This document shows positions 55,387-63,542 of a stretch of DNA of 64,000 nt, in pieces (the first letter of the stretch is position 1; every line of letters begins with the position of its first letter). The notes under the pieces are model-generated. The model searched no databases. It worked only from the letters and a program-made list of their open reading frames with translations, and was not told where the DNA came from. Source of the stretch: Klebsiella quasivariicola (GTDB lineage: Bacteria; Pseudomonadota; Gammaproteobacteria; Enterobacterales; Enterobacteriaceae); contig NZ_CP022823.1 in assembly GCF_002269255.1 (NCBI RefSeq), positions 1,302,001-1,366,000 on the forward strand, given 5' to 3'. Made by a program: the position numbers and the translations under genes.

Positions 55387-56361
55387 ATGGCGAACATGTT
55401 TGCCCTGATCCTGGTGATTGCGACCCTGGTGACGGGCGTTTTATGGTGCCTGGACAAGTTCATTTTTGCACCGAAACGTCGTGAGCGTCAGGCCGCTGCT
55501 CAGGCAGCGACCGGCGAGCAACTGGACAAGAAGACGCTGAAGAAAGTCGGCCCGAAACCGGGCTGGCTGGAAACCGGCGCATCGGTTTTCCCGGTGCTGG
55601 CGATCGTTCTGGTGGTGCGTTCATTTATTTATGAGCCGTTCCAGATCCCGTCAGGTTCGATGATGCCAACGCTGCTCATCGGCGATTTTATTCTGGTAGA
55701 GAAATTTGCCTACGGCATTAAAGATCCTATCTACCAGAAAACGCTGATCGAGACCGGCCATCCTAAGCGCGGCGATATCGTGGTCTTCAAATATCCGGAA
55801 GATCCGCGTCTCGACTACATCAAGCGCGCGGTGGGGTTACCGGGTGATAAGGTCACCTACGATCCGGTAGCCAAGCAGGTCACTATTCAGCCGGGATGCA
55901 GTTCCGGACAGGCCTGTGGCAACGCGCTGCCGGTGACCTATTCCAACGTGGAGCCGAGCGATTTCGTTCAGACCTTCTCCCGTAGCAACGGCGGGGAAGC
56001 GACCAGCGGTTTCTGGCAGCTGCCGAAAGGCGAAACCAAAGCCGACGGGATTCGTCTGACCGAGCGTCAGGAGACGCTGGGCGACGTCACGCACCGTATT
56101 TTGATGGTGCCGATTGCCCAGGATCAGGTCGGAATGTACTACCATCAGTCTGGTCTGCCGCTGGCCACCTGGATTGTGCCGCCCGGTCAGTACTTTATGA
56201 TGGGCGACAACCGGGATAACAGCGCCGACAGCCGTTACTGGGGCTTTGTGCCGGAAGCCAACCTGGTCGGCAAAGCGACCGCAATCTGGATGAGTTTTGA
56301 AAAGCAGGAAGGCGAATGGCCGACCGGCGTGCGGTTATCGCGCATTGGTGGAATTCATTAA
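55387..56361 (+). CDS. lepB: Signal peptidase I LepB
   Basis: The product has 324 residues, the E. coli length. Two N-terminal membrane helices (about 4-22 and 66-80) lead to the periplasmic catalytic domain. The catalytic pair Ser91 (IPSGSMMPTL) and Lys146 (YIKRAVGLPGDKV) are at the E. coli positions (91 and 146 here by count). GDNRDNSADSRYWGFV is box E. It cleaves signal peptides of exported proteins. Confidence 0.97.
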   Translation: MANMFALILVIATLVTGVLWCLDKFIFAPKRRERQAAAQAATGEQLDKKTLKKVGPKPGWLETGASVFPVLAIVLVVRSFIYEPFQIPSGSMMPTLLIGDFILVEKFAYGIKDPIYQKTLIETGHPKRGDIVVFKYPEDPRLDYIKRAVGLPGDKVTYDPVAKQVTIQPGCSSGQACGNALPVTYSNVEPSDFVQTFSRSNGGEATSGFWQLPKGETKADGIRLTERQETLGDVTHRILMVPIAQDQVGMYYHQSGLPLATWIVPPGQYFMMGDNRDNSADSRYWGFVPEANLVGKATAIWMSFEKQEGEWPTGVRLSRIGGIH

Positions 56362-56508
56362 TTTTCTCTGCTGAATTCACGTCGCTGCTATTATCGCAGC
56401 GGCGTGAATTATTTAGTATTTAAATCCATTCAAACTAACGACATCCCGTGTCGTTGCGTATAGAATATCCCCCCGAAGTTTTTGGTTGTCGCTCTGCCGG
56501 GTGACACT

Positions 56509-56577
56509 GCACACGAAAGCGTATTGGTCTGTTTCAACTTACTGTTTGAAGCGTATGCTCAGGTCGGTTTCGTGTGC
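56509..56577 (+). promoter_or_regulatory. RNase III-cleavable hairpin in the rnc leader
   Basis: GCACACGAAA and TTTCGTGTGC pair perfectly over ten bases at the base of a long stem-loop with further pairing inside (AGCGTAT, TGAGC region). It lies 33 bp before the rnc start. In E. coli the rnc leader is cut by RNase III, which lowers its own expression. Confidence 0.82.
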
Positions 56578-56610
56578 TGCATCTTTGACGCATTCATTTA
56601 TTGGTAACGC

Positions 56611-57291
56611 ATGAACCCCATCGTAATTAATCGGCTTCAACGAAAGCTGGGCTACACTTTTCATCATCAGGAGCTGTTGCAACAGGCATTAACTCACCGC
56701 AGTGCCAGCAGCAAACATAATGAGCGCCTGGAATTTTTAGGTGACTCCATTTTAAGTTTCGTGATCGCGAATGCGCTGTATCATCGCTTTCCTCGCGTGG
56801 ACGAAGGCGATATGAGCCGTATGCGCGCGACGCTGGTGCGTGGCAACACGCTGGCAGAGATCGCCCGCGAGTTTGAGCTGGGCGAATGTCTGCGCCTCGG
56901 GCCGGGTGAACTGAAAAGCGGCGGTTTCCGTCGCGAATCAATTCTCGCGGACACCGTTGAAGCGTTAATTGGCGGGGTTTTCCTCGACAGCGATATTCAG
57001 AACGTTGAACGCTTAATCCTCTCCTGGTACCAGACTCGTCTGGACGAAATCAGTCCGGGCGATAAGCAAAAGGATCCGAAGACGCGTCTGCAGGAGTATC
57101 TGCAGGGACGTCATCTGCCGTTGCCGTCCTACCTGGTGGTCCAGGTGCGCGGCGAAGCGCACGATCAGGAATTTACTATCCACTGCCAGGTCAGTGGCCT
57201 GAGTGAACCGGTGGTTGGCACAGGTTCCAGCCGTCGCAAGGCGGAGCAGGCTGCCGCCGAACAGGCGCTGAAAAAGCTGGAGCTGGAATGA
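56611..57291 (+). CDS. rnc: Ribonuclease III
   Basis: The product has 226 residues, the E. coli length. The signature NERLEFLGDSILSFVIA at about 37-53 carries catalytic Glu/Asp, the second pair lies in ILADTVEALIGGVFLD, and the dsRNA-binding domain (about 155-225) ends SSRRKAEQAAAEQALKKL. It processes the rRNA precursor and double-stranded RNA. It overlaps era by 4 bases. Confidence 0.97.
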   Translation: MNPIVINRLQRKLGYTFHHQELLQQALTHRSASSKHNERLEFLGDSILSFVIANALYHRFPRVDEGDMSRMRATLVRGNTLAEIAREFELGECLRLGPGELKSGGFRRESILADTVEALIGGVFLDSDIQNVERLILSWYQTRLDEISPGDKQKDPKTRLQEYLQGRHLPLPSYLVVQVRGEAHDQEFTIHCQVSGLSEPVVGTGSSRRKAEQAAAEQALKKLELE

Positions 57292-58193
57292 GCGAAGAAA
57301 AAAGTTATTGTGGGTTTGTTGCCATCGTGGGTCGCCCAAACGTTGGCAAATCCACGCTGTTGAACAAGCTGCTTGGGCAGAAGATCTCGATCACCTCCCG
57401 TAAAGCGCAGACTACCCGTCACCGCATCGTCGGCATCCATACTGAAGGGCCGTATCAGGCGATTTACGTCGATACCCCGGGCCTGCATATGGAAGAGAAG
57501 CGTGCGATTAACCGCCTGATGAACAAAGCGGCCAGCAGCTCGATTGGCGATGTTGAACTGGTCATCTTCGTGGTGGAAGGCACTCGCTGGACGCAGGACG
57601 ATGAAATGGTGCTGAACAAGCTGCGTGAAGCGAAAGCGCCGGTGATCCTCGCGGTCAACAAGGTGGATAACGTGCAGGAAAAAGCGGACCTGCTGCCGCA
57701 CCTGCAGTTCCTCGCCAGCCAGATGAATTTCCTCGATATCGTGCCGATCTCGGCAGAAACCGGGACTAACGTCGACACCATCGCGGCGATCGTGCGTAAG
57801 CATCTGCCGGAAGCGATCCATCACTTCCCGGAAGATTATATTACCGATCGTTCTCAGCGCTTTATGGCCTCTGAAATCATCCGTGAAAAACTGATGCGTT
57901 TCCTCGGCGCAGAGTTGCCGTACTCCGTCACCGTGGAAATTGAACGTTTCGTGACCAATGAGCGCGGTGGCTACGATATCAACGGTCTGATCCTCGTCGA
58001 GCGCGAAGGGCAGAAGAAGATGGTGATTGGCAACAAAGGCGCCAAAATCAAAACCATCGGCATCGAAGCGCGTAAGGACATGCAGGAGATGTTTGAAGCG
58101 CCGGTGCACCTCGAGCTGTGGGTTAAAGTGAAATCCGGCTGGGCCGATGACGAGCGCGCGCTGCGCAGTCTCGGTTACGTTGACGACCTCTGA
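57288..58193 (+). CDS. era: Ribosome-assembly GTPase Era
   Basis: The product has 301 residues. The GTPase domain has VGRPNVGKSTLLNK, DTPGLHMEEK and NKVD; the C-terminal KH domain includes GQKKMVIGNKGAKIKTIG and binds the 3' end of 16S rRNA. Essential for 30S maturation. It is cotranscribed with rnc and recO; recO starts 11 bp after its stop. Confidence 0.97.
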   Translation: MSEEKSYCGFVAIVGRPNVGKSTLLNKLLGQKISITSRKAQTTRHRIVGIHTEGPYQAIYVDTPGLHMEEKRAINRLMNKAASSSIGDVELVIFVVEGTRWTQDDEMVLNKLREAKAPVILAVNKVDNVQEKADLLPHLQFLASQMNFLDIVPISAETGTNVDTIAAIVRKHLPEAIHHFPEDYITDRSQRFMASEIIREKLMRFLGAELPYSVTVEIERFVTNERGGYDINGLILVEREGQKKMVIGNKGAKIKTIGIEARKDMQEMFEAPVHLELWVKVKSGWADDERALRSLGYVDDL

Positions 58194-58204
58194 GTTAACG
58201 CAAC

Positions 58205-58942
58205 GTGGATGGATGGCAGCGCGCCTTTGTCCTGCATAGCCGACCGTGGAGCGAAACCAGCCTGATGCTGGACGTCTTCACGGAAGAATCGGGTCGCGTG
58301 CGCCTGGTTGCCAAAGGCGCACGCTCCAAACGCTCTAATCTCAAGGGCGCTTTACAGCCCTTCACCCCCTTACTGGTTCGCTTCGGCGGCCGCGGCGAAG
58401 TCAAAACCCTGCGCAGCGCAGAAGCGGTCTCGCTGGCGCTACCGCTCAGCGGTATCACCCTCTACAGCGGTCTCTACGTTAACGAGCTTATCTCCCGCGT
58501 GCTGGAGCACGAAACACGCTTCTCCGAACTCTTTTTCGACTACCTGCACTGCATTCAGGCGCTCGCCGGGGCCAGCGGCTCGCCTGAACCCGCGCTGCGA
58601 CGTTTTGAGCTGGCGCTGCTCGGGCACCTGGGCTATGGCGTGGATTTTCTCCACTGCGCGGGGAGCGGTGAGCCGGTGGACGACACCATGACCTACCGCT
58701 ATCGCGAAGAAAAGGGCTTTATTGCCAGCCTGGTGATTGATAACAACACGTTTACCGGGCACCATTTGAAAGCGTTGGCGAGTCGTGAGTTTCCTGATGT
58801 TGATACGCTGCGCGCCGCAAAGCGCTTTACCCGTATCGCCCTGAAGCCCTATCTCGGCGGCAAACCACTCAAGAGCCGGGAATTGTTTCGCCAGTTTATG
58901 CCCGCGCGAAAGGCGCGAGCGGATAATACGAATAATGATTAA
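58205..58942 (+). CDS. recO: Recombination mediator RecO
   Basis: The product has 245 residues with a GTG start (M/V-DGWQRAFVLHSRPW), slightly longer than the 242 of E. coli. The OB-fold N-terminal domain is followed by a helical part that in this lineage has only scattered Cys residues. With RecR it loads RecA on SSB-coated gaps. It lies in the rnc-era-recO operon. Confidence 0.95.
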   Translation: MDGWQRAFVLHSRPWSETSLMLDVFTEESGRVRLVAKGARSKRSNLKGALQPFTPLLVRFGGRGEVKTLRSAEAVSLALPLSGITLYSGLYVNELISRVLEHETRFSELFFDYLHCIQALAGASGSPEPALRRFELALLGHLGYGVDFLHCAGSGEPVDDTMTYRYREEKGFIASLVIDNNTFTGHHLKALASREFPDVDTLRAAKRFTRIALKPYLGGKPLKSRELFRQFMPARKARADNTNND

Positions 58943-58953
58943 CGAGGATTGTC

Positions 58954-59685
58954 ATGGCTGAATTACTGTTAGGGGTCAATATTGACCATATCGCGACCTT
59001 ACGTAACGCGCGCGGTACCGCTTATCCGGATCCGGTGCAGGCGGCTTTCATTGCTGAACAGGCCGGCGCCGACGGCATTACAGTGCATCTGCGCGAAGAC
59101 CGTCGCCATATTACCGATCGCGATGTACGTATCCTGCGCCAGACCCTGCACACCCGCATGAATCTTGAAATGGCAGTCACCGAAGAGATGCTGGCGATCG
59201 CCTGCGAAACCAAACCGCACTTCTGTTGCCTGGTGCCGGAGAAGCGTCAGGAAGTCACTACCGAAGGCGGACTGGATGTAGCGGGGCAGCGCGATAAAAT
59301 GCGCGACGCCTGTAAACGCCTGGCAGATGCCGGCATCCTGGTCTCTCTGTTTATTGATGCGGATGAAGCGCAGATCAAAGCGGCGGCGGACGTTGGCGCG
59401 CCCTATATCGAAATTCACACCGGCTGCTACGCCGATGCCAAAACTGACGCCGAGCAGGCGAAGGAGCTGGAACGTATTGCCAAAGCGGCCACCTATGCCG
59501 CCAGCCTTGGCCTGAAAGTGAATGCTGGCCATGGTCTGACCTACCACAACGTGAAAGCGATTGCTGCGCTGCCGGAAATGCATGAGCTGAATATCGGCCA
59601 CGCGATTATCGGTCGGGCGGTGATGAGCGGCCTGAAAGAGGCAGTCGCGGAAATGAAACGTCTGATGCTGGAAGCGCGCGGCTAA
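58954..59685 (+). CDS. pdxJ: Pyridoxine 5'-phosphate synthase PdxJ
   Basis: The product has 243 residues, a TIM barrel with LLLGVNIDHIATLRNARGTA, ADGITVHLREDRRHI and LNIGHAIIGRAVMSGL. It joins 1-deoxyxylulose 5-phosphate and 3-amino-2-oxopropyl phosphate to form PNP. It lies 11 bp after recO and its stop shares one base with the acpS start. Confidence 0.97.
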   Translation: MAELLLGVNIDHIATLRNARGTAYPDPVQAAFIAEQAGADGITVHLREDRRHITDRDVRILRQTLHTRMNLEMAVTEEMLAIACETKPHFCCLVPEKRQEVTTEGGLDVAGQRDKMRDACKRLADAGILVSLFIDADEAQIKAAADVGAPYIEIHTGCYADAKTDAEQAKELERIAKAATYAASLGLKVNAGHGLTYHNVKAIAALPEMHELNIGHAIIGRAVMSGLKEAVAEMKRLMLEARG

Positions 59686-60065
59686 TGGCTATCCTCGGGC
59701 TGGGGACCGACATCGTCGAGATCGCCCGTATCGAAGCGGTGATCGCCCGTAGCGGCGATCGCCTTGCCCGCCGGGTGCTGAGCGACCATGAATGGAGCAT
59801 CTGGGCGCAGCATCAGCAGCCGGTGCGTTTCCTGGCGAAACGCTTTGCGGTCAAGGAAGCGGCGGCGAAAGCGCTGGGAACCGGGATCCGTAATGGACTG
59901 GCCTTTAATCAGTTCGAGGTTTACAACGATGAGCTGGGCAAGCCGAAGCTGCGGTTATGGGGTGAGGCGCAACGGCTGGCGGATCGGCTGGGGGTGAGTC
60001 ACATTCATGTCACGCTCGCCGACGAGCGACATTACGCCTGCGCCACGGTGATCGTCGAAAGTTAA
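59685..60065 (+). CDS. acpS: Holo-[acyl-carrier-protein] synthase AcpS
   Basis: The product has 126 residues. The signature GLGTDIVEIARIE (Asp9-type metal ligand) and FAVKEAAAKALGTGI are intact. It transfers the phosphopantetheine arm from CoA to acyl carrier protein. It is coupled to pdxJ (TAATG) and convergent with yfhL, 12 bp apart. Confidence 0.96.
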   Translation: MAILGLGTDIVEIARIEAVIARSGDRLARRVLSDHEWSIWAQHQQPVRFLAKRFAVKEAAAKALGTGIRNGLAFNQFEVYNDELGKPKLRLWGEAQRLADRLGVSHIHVTLADERHYACATVIVES

Positions 60066-60077
60066 GCAGGGCGGTTG

Positions 60078-60338
60078 TTAAATTTTATCCGCGTGGTGCA
60101 GCAGCACAAATTTATCCCACAGCTGTTCTTCACTCTCGATGTGTGCCGGATCTTTCAGGATCGTATTTGGGATCGGGCACACTTTCTGGCAGGTTGGCGT
60201 GTCGTAATGCCCCACGCACTCAGTGCAGCGGTCGCTGTTAATTTCATAAATGCTGTCACCCATCGAAATGGCCTCATTCGGGCATTCCGGTTCGCACATA
60301 TCGCAATTGATGCATTTTTTGGTAATTAACAGCGCCAT
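60078..60338 (-). CDS. yfhL: 4Fe-4S ferredoxin YfhL
   Basis: The product has 86 residues. Two cluster motifs, CINCDMCEPECP and CTECVGHYDTPTCQKVCP, would hold two [4Fe-4S] clusters; the second has the longer spacing found in Alvin-type ferredoxins. The E. coli homologue serves tRNA hydroxylation, so a redox role is likely. The frame is intact. Confidence 0.95.
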   Translation of the reverse strand: MALLITKKCINCDMCEPECPNEAISMGDSIYEINSDRCTECVGHYDTPTCQKVCPIPNTILKDPAHIESEEQLWDKFVLLHHADKI

Positions 60339-60379
60339 CAGGAAAGTCTCAGAAACAACACAAACAGGGCGGGCATTAT

Positions 60380-60429
60380 ACGCCCATTTGCTGCTCAGAC
60401 CAGCTTTTTCACCAGCGCTTCGCTATGGC
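60380..60429. repeat. 50-bp direct repeat, left copy (duplicate of the yfhH 3' end)
   Basis: Positions 60380-60429 match 61261-61310 at 49 of 50 bases (only difference C against T in CTGCTCAG/CTGTTCAG). The right copy is the real 3' end of yfhH, covering about its last eleven codons and stop. The left copy is detached from any gene. The two bound a toxin-antitoxin module; unit length is 881 bp. Confidence 0.93.
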
Positions 60430-60459
60430 TCATACTGAACAATCCCGCTGCACTAAAGA

Positions 60460-60502
60460 TGTACCGGGTACATTTATCAGCTTGATTGTTGTACCCGGTA
60501 CA
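60460..60502. promoter_or_regulatory. Paired palindromic operators before the toxin-antitoxin genes
   Basis: TGTACCGGGTACA (60460-60472) and TGTACCCGGTACA (60490-60502) are perfect inverted repeats with single-base centres, 30 bp apart (about three helical turns). A TATAAT at 60516-60521 lies just downstream. The downstream HTH antitoxin is the likely repressor (inferred). Confidence 0.75.
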
Positions 60503-60541
60503 CTTATGATGGTTTTATAATCATCATACGCAGGATGCGGT

Positions 60542-60865
60542 ATGTACACTTTTATTGAGCTGCAGGGTTTCAGTAAACGGCGTCAGGCGCTTCTACCGGA
60601 TGACGAGTTTCGCGTTTTTCAGGAGATGTTGATTGAGGATCCTGAGGCTGGCGATACCATTGCAGGGACTGGGGAATTTCGAAAAATTCGCTGGAGCCGA
60701 CCGGGGATGGGCAAGCGTGGCGGGGTGAGAATTATTTATTACAATGTGACGCGTAAAGGGCGAATTTATCTGGCATTGGTCTATCCCAAAAATGAGCTGG
60801 ATGATTTAACGGAAGAACAAAAGAAGATGCTGAAACAGTTATCCGCTATGCTGGTATTCCGCTGA
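60542..60865 (+). CDS. RelE/HigB-type toxin
   Basis: The product has 107 residues (MYTFIELQGFSKRRQALLPD) with the RelE/ParE superfamily core: DEFRVFQEMLIEDPEAGD, RKIRWSRPGMGKRGGVRIIY and LALVYPKNELDDLTEEQKKM. Such toxins cut mRNA on the ribosome, though some act otherwise. It is encoded before its antitoxin, as in higBA, with 60 bp between the genes. The first gene in the repeat-bounded insert. Confidence 0.88.
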   Translation: MYTFIELQGFSKRRQALLPDDEFRVFQEMLIEDPEAGDTIAGTGEFRKIRWSRPGMGKRGGVRIIYYNVTRKGRIYLALVYPKNELDDLTEEQKKMLKQLSAMLVFR

Positions 60866-60882
60866 GTTTCTATCACTCCACG

Positions 60883-60905
60883 GGACCACGGTGTCAGTGG
60901 TGTCC
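60883..60905 (+). other. Small hairpin between toxin and antitoxin genes
   Basis: GGACCAC and GTGGTGTCC pair with one bulged base around a seven-base loop in the 60-bp toxin-antitoxin gap, without a T run. It may adjust antitoxin expression or transcript stability; this is inference. Confidence 0.35.
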
Positions 60906-60925
60906 ACGAGGGCGATGAGGTACAG

Positions 60926-61222
60926 ATGAAAGACGAATTATTTGCCGATCTGCTGGCCAGTGCAGAAGAAATGGTGAGAATTGAAAAAGGTGAGCAAACC
61001 CCTGAGCCACAGCATGTTCACACTTATAGCCCGATTGATGTGAAAGCGATTCGCGAGGCTACCGGCTTAAAACAGCAGGATTTTGCTCTCGCCGTAGGCG
61101 TTAGCTATGACTTAGTTAAAAGCTGGGAAACTAAACGGCGCGAGCCAACCGGCGCCCCGAGAAAATTGCTGCTTTTATTACAGCTCAATCCTTTTATTAT
61201 CAATCAGCTTAAAGCAATTTAG
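60926..61222 (+). CDS. HigA/NadS-type antitoxin with Xre-like DNA-binding domain
   Basis: The product has 98 residues. Its N-terminal part (MKDELFADLLASAEEMVRIE) resembles NadS-type antitoxins that wrap the toxin; the C-terminal helix-turn-helix (about 39-80) reads DVKAIREATGLKQQDFALAV followed by GVSYDLVKSWETKRREPTG. It should neutralise the upstream toxin and repress the shared promoter. It ends 39 bp before the right repeat copy. Confidence 0.88.
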   Translation: MKDELFADLLASAEEMVRIEKGEQTPEPQHVHTYSPIDVKAIREATGLKQQDFALAVGVSYDLVKSWETKRREPTGAPRKLLLLLQLNPFIINQLKAI

Positions 61223-61260
61223 ATTTTTGATACTCATAATGGGCGTGGCAGTATTTTCTG

Positions 61261-61310
61261 ACGCCCATTTGCTGTTCAGACCAGCTTTTTCACCAGCGCT
61301 TCGCTATGGC
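61261..61310. repeat. 50-bp direct repeat, right copy (native yfhH 3' end)
   Basis: This copy is continuous with yfhH and encodes its C-terminal residues on the minus strand. It is 49/50 identical to 60380-60429. Upstream sequence AATGGGCG and CGCCCATTT suggests the native yfhH terminator stem straddles its edge. Confidence 0.93.
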
Positions 61311-62124
61311 GAATGCGCTCCGGCGCTCGCTCCAGATCCTGCTGCACCAGCCCCATAAACAGCAGGTCGGTCAGCATCATTTGCGCGCTGGTGGAGGAGA
61401 TGGCCGCGCTGCGCGTCGCCTGCTCTTCGGCGATGGTATACAGGCAGTGGGTCGCCTGCTGCTGCAGGGCGTTCGGGCTAAACCCGGTGATCGCCAGGAT
61501 CTTGCAGCCTACGCGCAGCGCTTCACCTGCCGCCATATTGATCTCCCGGCGCTCGCCGGAGTAAGAGATAGCCAGCAGCAGATCGTCGCTGGACAGGGCC
61601 TGCACCGTCGCCAGCAGCGCGTGCATATCCTGCTCCGAGACAGCGTTGACGCCGATCTTCATCAGTTTCCAGCTAAAGTTACGCGCTACCAGACCGGAGG
61701 CGCCAATCCCGGTGACGATCACCCGGCGGGCGTTGCGCAGCAGCGTGACGGCTTCCCGCAGCGTTTCTTCAGTGTTGACGTCCAGCGAGGCATGCATGGC
61801 GGCGACATTGTCCTTAATCAGTTTTTCGCCCACCAGACGCAGCGGATCATCACCGCGAATATGGTTATGTACCGGGACGGACTGGGGATCCGGACTGCTG
61901 GCCAGCGCTTCACTGAGGGCCAGCTTCAGCGCCGGAAAGCCTTTGAATCCCAGCTTCTGGGCAAATTTAACCACGCTGGACTGACTCACACCGGCTTGCG
62001 CCGCCAGCTGCTGTGAGCTGAGGTGCCGGGTCTCATCGGGTTGACCCAGAATATAATCGGCCAACTTTTTGTCGCTCGCCGCCAGGGTGGGATAGCGCTG
62101 ACGAATGCGCGTTAAACAGTTCAT
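61276..62124 (-). CDS. yfhH: RpiR/MurR-family transcriptional regulator YfhH
   Basis: The product has 282 residues. The N-terminal helix-turn-helix (about 35-60, AAQAGVSQSSVVKFAQKLGF) and the SIS sugar-phosphate domain (about 125-260, with VIVTGIGASGLVARNFSWKL and LLAISYSGERREI) are complete. The E. coli homologue is a poorly known regulator; the ligand is likely a phosphosugar. Its 3' end is duplicated 881 bp downstream, but the gene itself is whole. Confidence 0.93.
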   Translation of the reverse strand: MNCLTRIRQRYPTLAASDKKLADYILGQPDETRHLSSQQLAAQAGVSQSSVVKFAQKLGFKGFPALKLALSEALASSPDPQSVPVHNHIRGDDPLRLVGEKLIKDNVAAMHASLDVNTEETLREAVTLLRNARRVIVTGIGASGLVARNFSWKLMKIGVNAVSEQDMHALLATVQALSSDDLLLAISYSGERREINMAAGEALRVGCKILAITGFSPNALQQQATHCLYTIAEEQATRSAAISSTSAQMMLTDLLFMGLVQQDLERAPERIRHSEALVKKLV

Positions 62125-62334
62125 TGGAGCTCCGCTGGAGCCGTCCGGCTCGTGACTGACAGAATTTTTATTCGATTATAAGGGGTATACCACGAATTAA
62201 AAATTCTCAGGCCACAATTTTTCCTTAGCCTGCTACTGTCATTCTTCCTCAACGGCAGGGATGTTTTCCCGCTTTGCGGCGCAAGACTGTTAAGCTTAGA
62301 TAACGAGAAGCGAGTCCTGAGATGAGGAGGCAGT

Positions 62335-62970
62335 TTGCAGCGCAGTGAACGGAGAGTGGTGTTTTTTGATCTGGATGGAACCTTGCATCAACAGGATATG
62401 TTCGGCAGCTTTCTGCGCTATCTGCTGCGCCGACTGCCGCTGAACCTGTTGCTGGTGGTGGCGATGGGGCCGGCGATCCTTGCCGGGCTGGCGGTGTGTG
62501 GGCGGGCGGCGCGCTGGCCGATGAGCCTCCTGCTGTGGGCGTCAACCTTTGGCCGTCGCGAGGCGGTACTGAAGCGGCTGGAAGCGGAATTTGTCGGCTG
62601 GTTTCGTCATCATGTGACGGCGTTTCCGGTGGTTCATGCGCGGCTCACGGCCTACCTGACCAGCACCGATGCCGATGTGTGGTTGATCACCGGCTCGCCG
62701 CAGTCGCTGGTGGAGCAGGTCTATCGCGATACCCTCTGGTTGCCGCGGGTCAATCTGATTGCCAGTCGCACCGCGCGCCGCTGGGGCGGCTGGGTATTAA
62801 CCCTGCGCTGTCTGGGGCATGAAAAGGTGGTGCAGCTGGAGAAAAAGATTGGCGCCCCGCTGCGGCTGTACAGCGGCTATAGCGATAGCGAGCAGGACAA
62901 CCCCTTGCTCGGCTTTTGCCAGCACCGCTGGCGTGTCACCCCTCAGGGAGAACTCCAGCAGCTGGAGTAA
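62335..62970 (+). CDS. pgpC: Phosphatidylglycerophosphatase C (PgpC/YfhB)
   Basis: The product has 211 residues from a TTG start with GAGGAGG 8 bp upstream; no ATG fits the family N-terminus. HAD motifs are VFFDLDGTLHQQDMFGSF (nucleophile Asp), ITGSPQ and GYSDSEQDNPLL. It dephosphorylates phosphatidylglycerophosphate at the inner membrane; a hydrophobic segment lies near 35-50. It is divergent from yfhH. Confidence 0.92.
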   Translation: MQRSERRVVFFDLDGTLHQQDMFGSFLRYLLRRLPLNLLLVVAMGPAILAGLAVCGRAARWPMSLLLWASTFGRREAVLKRLEAEFVGWFRHHVTAFPVVHARLTAYLTSTDADVWLITGSPQSLVEQVYRDTLWLPRVNLIASRTARRWGGWVLTLRCLGHEKVVQLEKKIGAPLRLYSGYSDSEQDNPLLGFCQHRWRVTPQGELQQLE

Positions 62971-63032
62971 TAGTGTGTAATTGATAGCGCCCATGTATAA
63001 TGCGCCCCGCTTTTTCTGCTGGAGTGGCCGCT

Positions 63033-63542
63033 GTGTCTGACCTCGAACTCAATGATGAATACTGGATGCGTCATGCCCTGACGCTGGCGAAGCGCGCCTG
63101 GGAAGAGGGCGAGGTGCCGGTGGGCGCGGTGCTGGTGCATAACAACCAGGTTATTGGCGAGGGCTGGAACCGGCCGATAGGCCGTCACGACCCCACCGCG
63201 CACGCGGAGATTATGGCCCTCCGCCAGGGCGGCCTGGTGTTGCAAAACTACCGCCTGATCGACGCCACGCTGTACGTGACGCTGGAGCCCTGCGTCATGT
63301 GCGCTGGGGCGATGGTGCACAGCCGTATCGCCCGCCTGGTCTTTGGCGCCAGGGATGCGAAGACCGGCGCCGCCGGGTCGCTGATAGATATTCTGCACCA
63401 CCCGGGAATGAATCATCGGGTTGAGATTAGCGAAGGCGTGCTGGCTGAGTCCTGCGCTTCAATGTTGAGCGACTTTTTCCGCTGGCGACGGGCAGAGAAG
63501 AAGGCGCTGAAGAAGGCCCGGGAGCAGCAAGGAGAGAATTAG
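63033..63542 (+). CDS. tadA: tRNA-specific adenosine deaminase TadA
   Basis: The GTG at 63033 behind GGAG gives 169 residues beginning SDLELNDEYWMRHALTLAKR, which matches the E. coli protein; a longer frame from 63000 is unlikely. The catalytic motif is TAHAEIMA (His/Glu) with PCVMCAGAM (zinc Cys). It converts A34 to inosine in tRNA-Arg. Its stop overlaps the convergent mltF stop by 4 bases. Confidence 0.94.
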   Translation: MSDLELNDEYWMRHALTLAKRAWEEGEVPVGAVLVHNNQVIGEGWNRPIGRHDPTAHAEIMALRQGGLVLQNYRLIDATLYVTLEPCVMCAGAMVHSRIARLVFGARDAKTGAAGSLIDILHHPGMNHRVEISEGVLAESCASMLSDFFRWRRAEKKALKKAREQQGEN

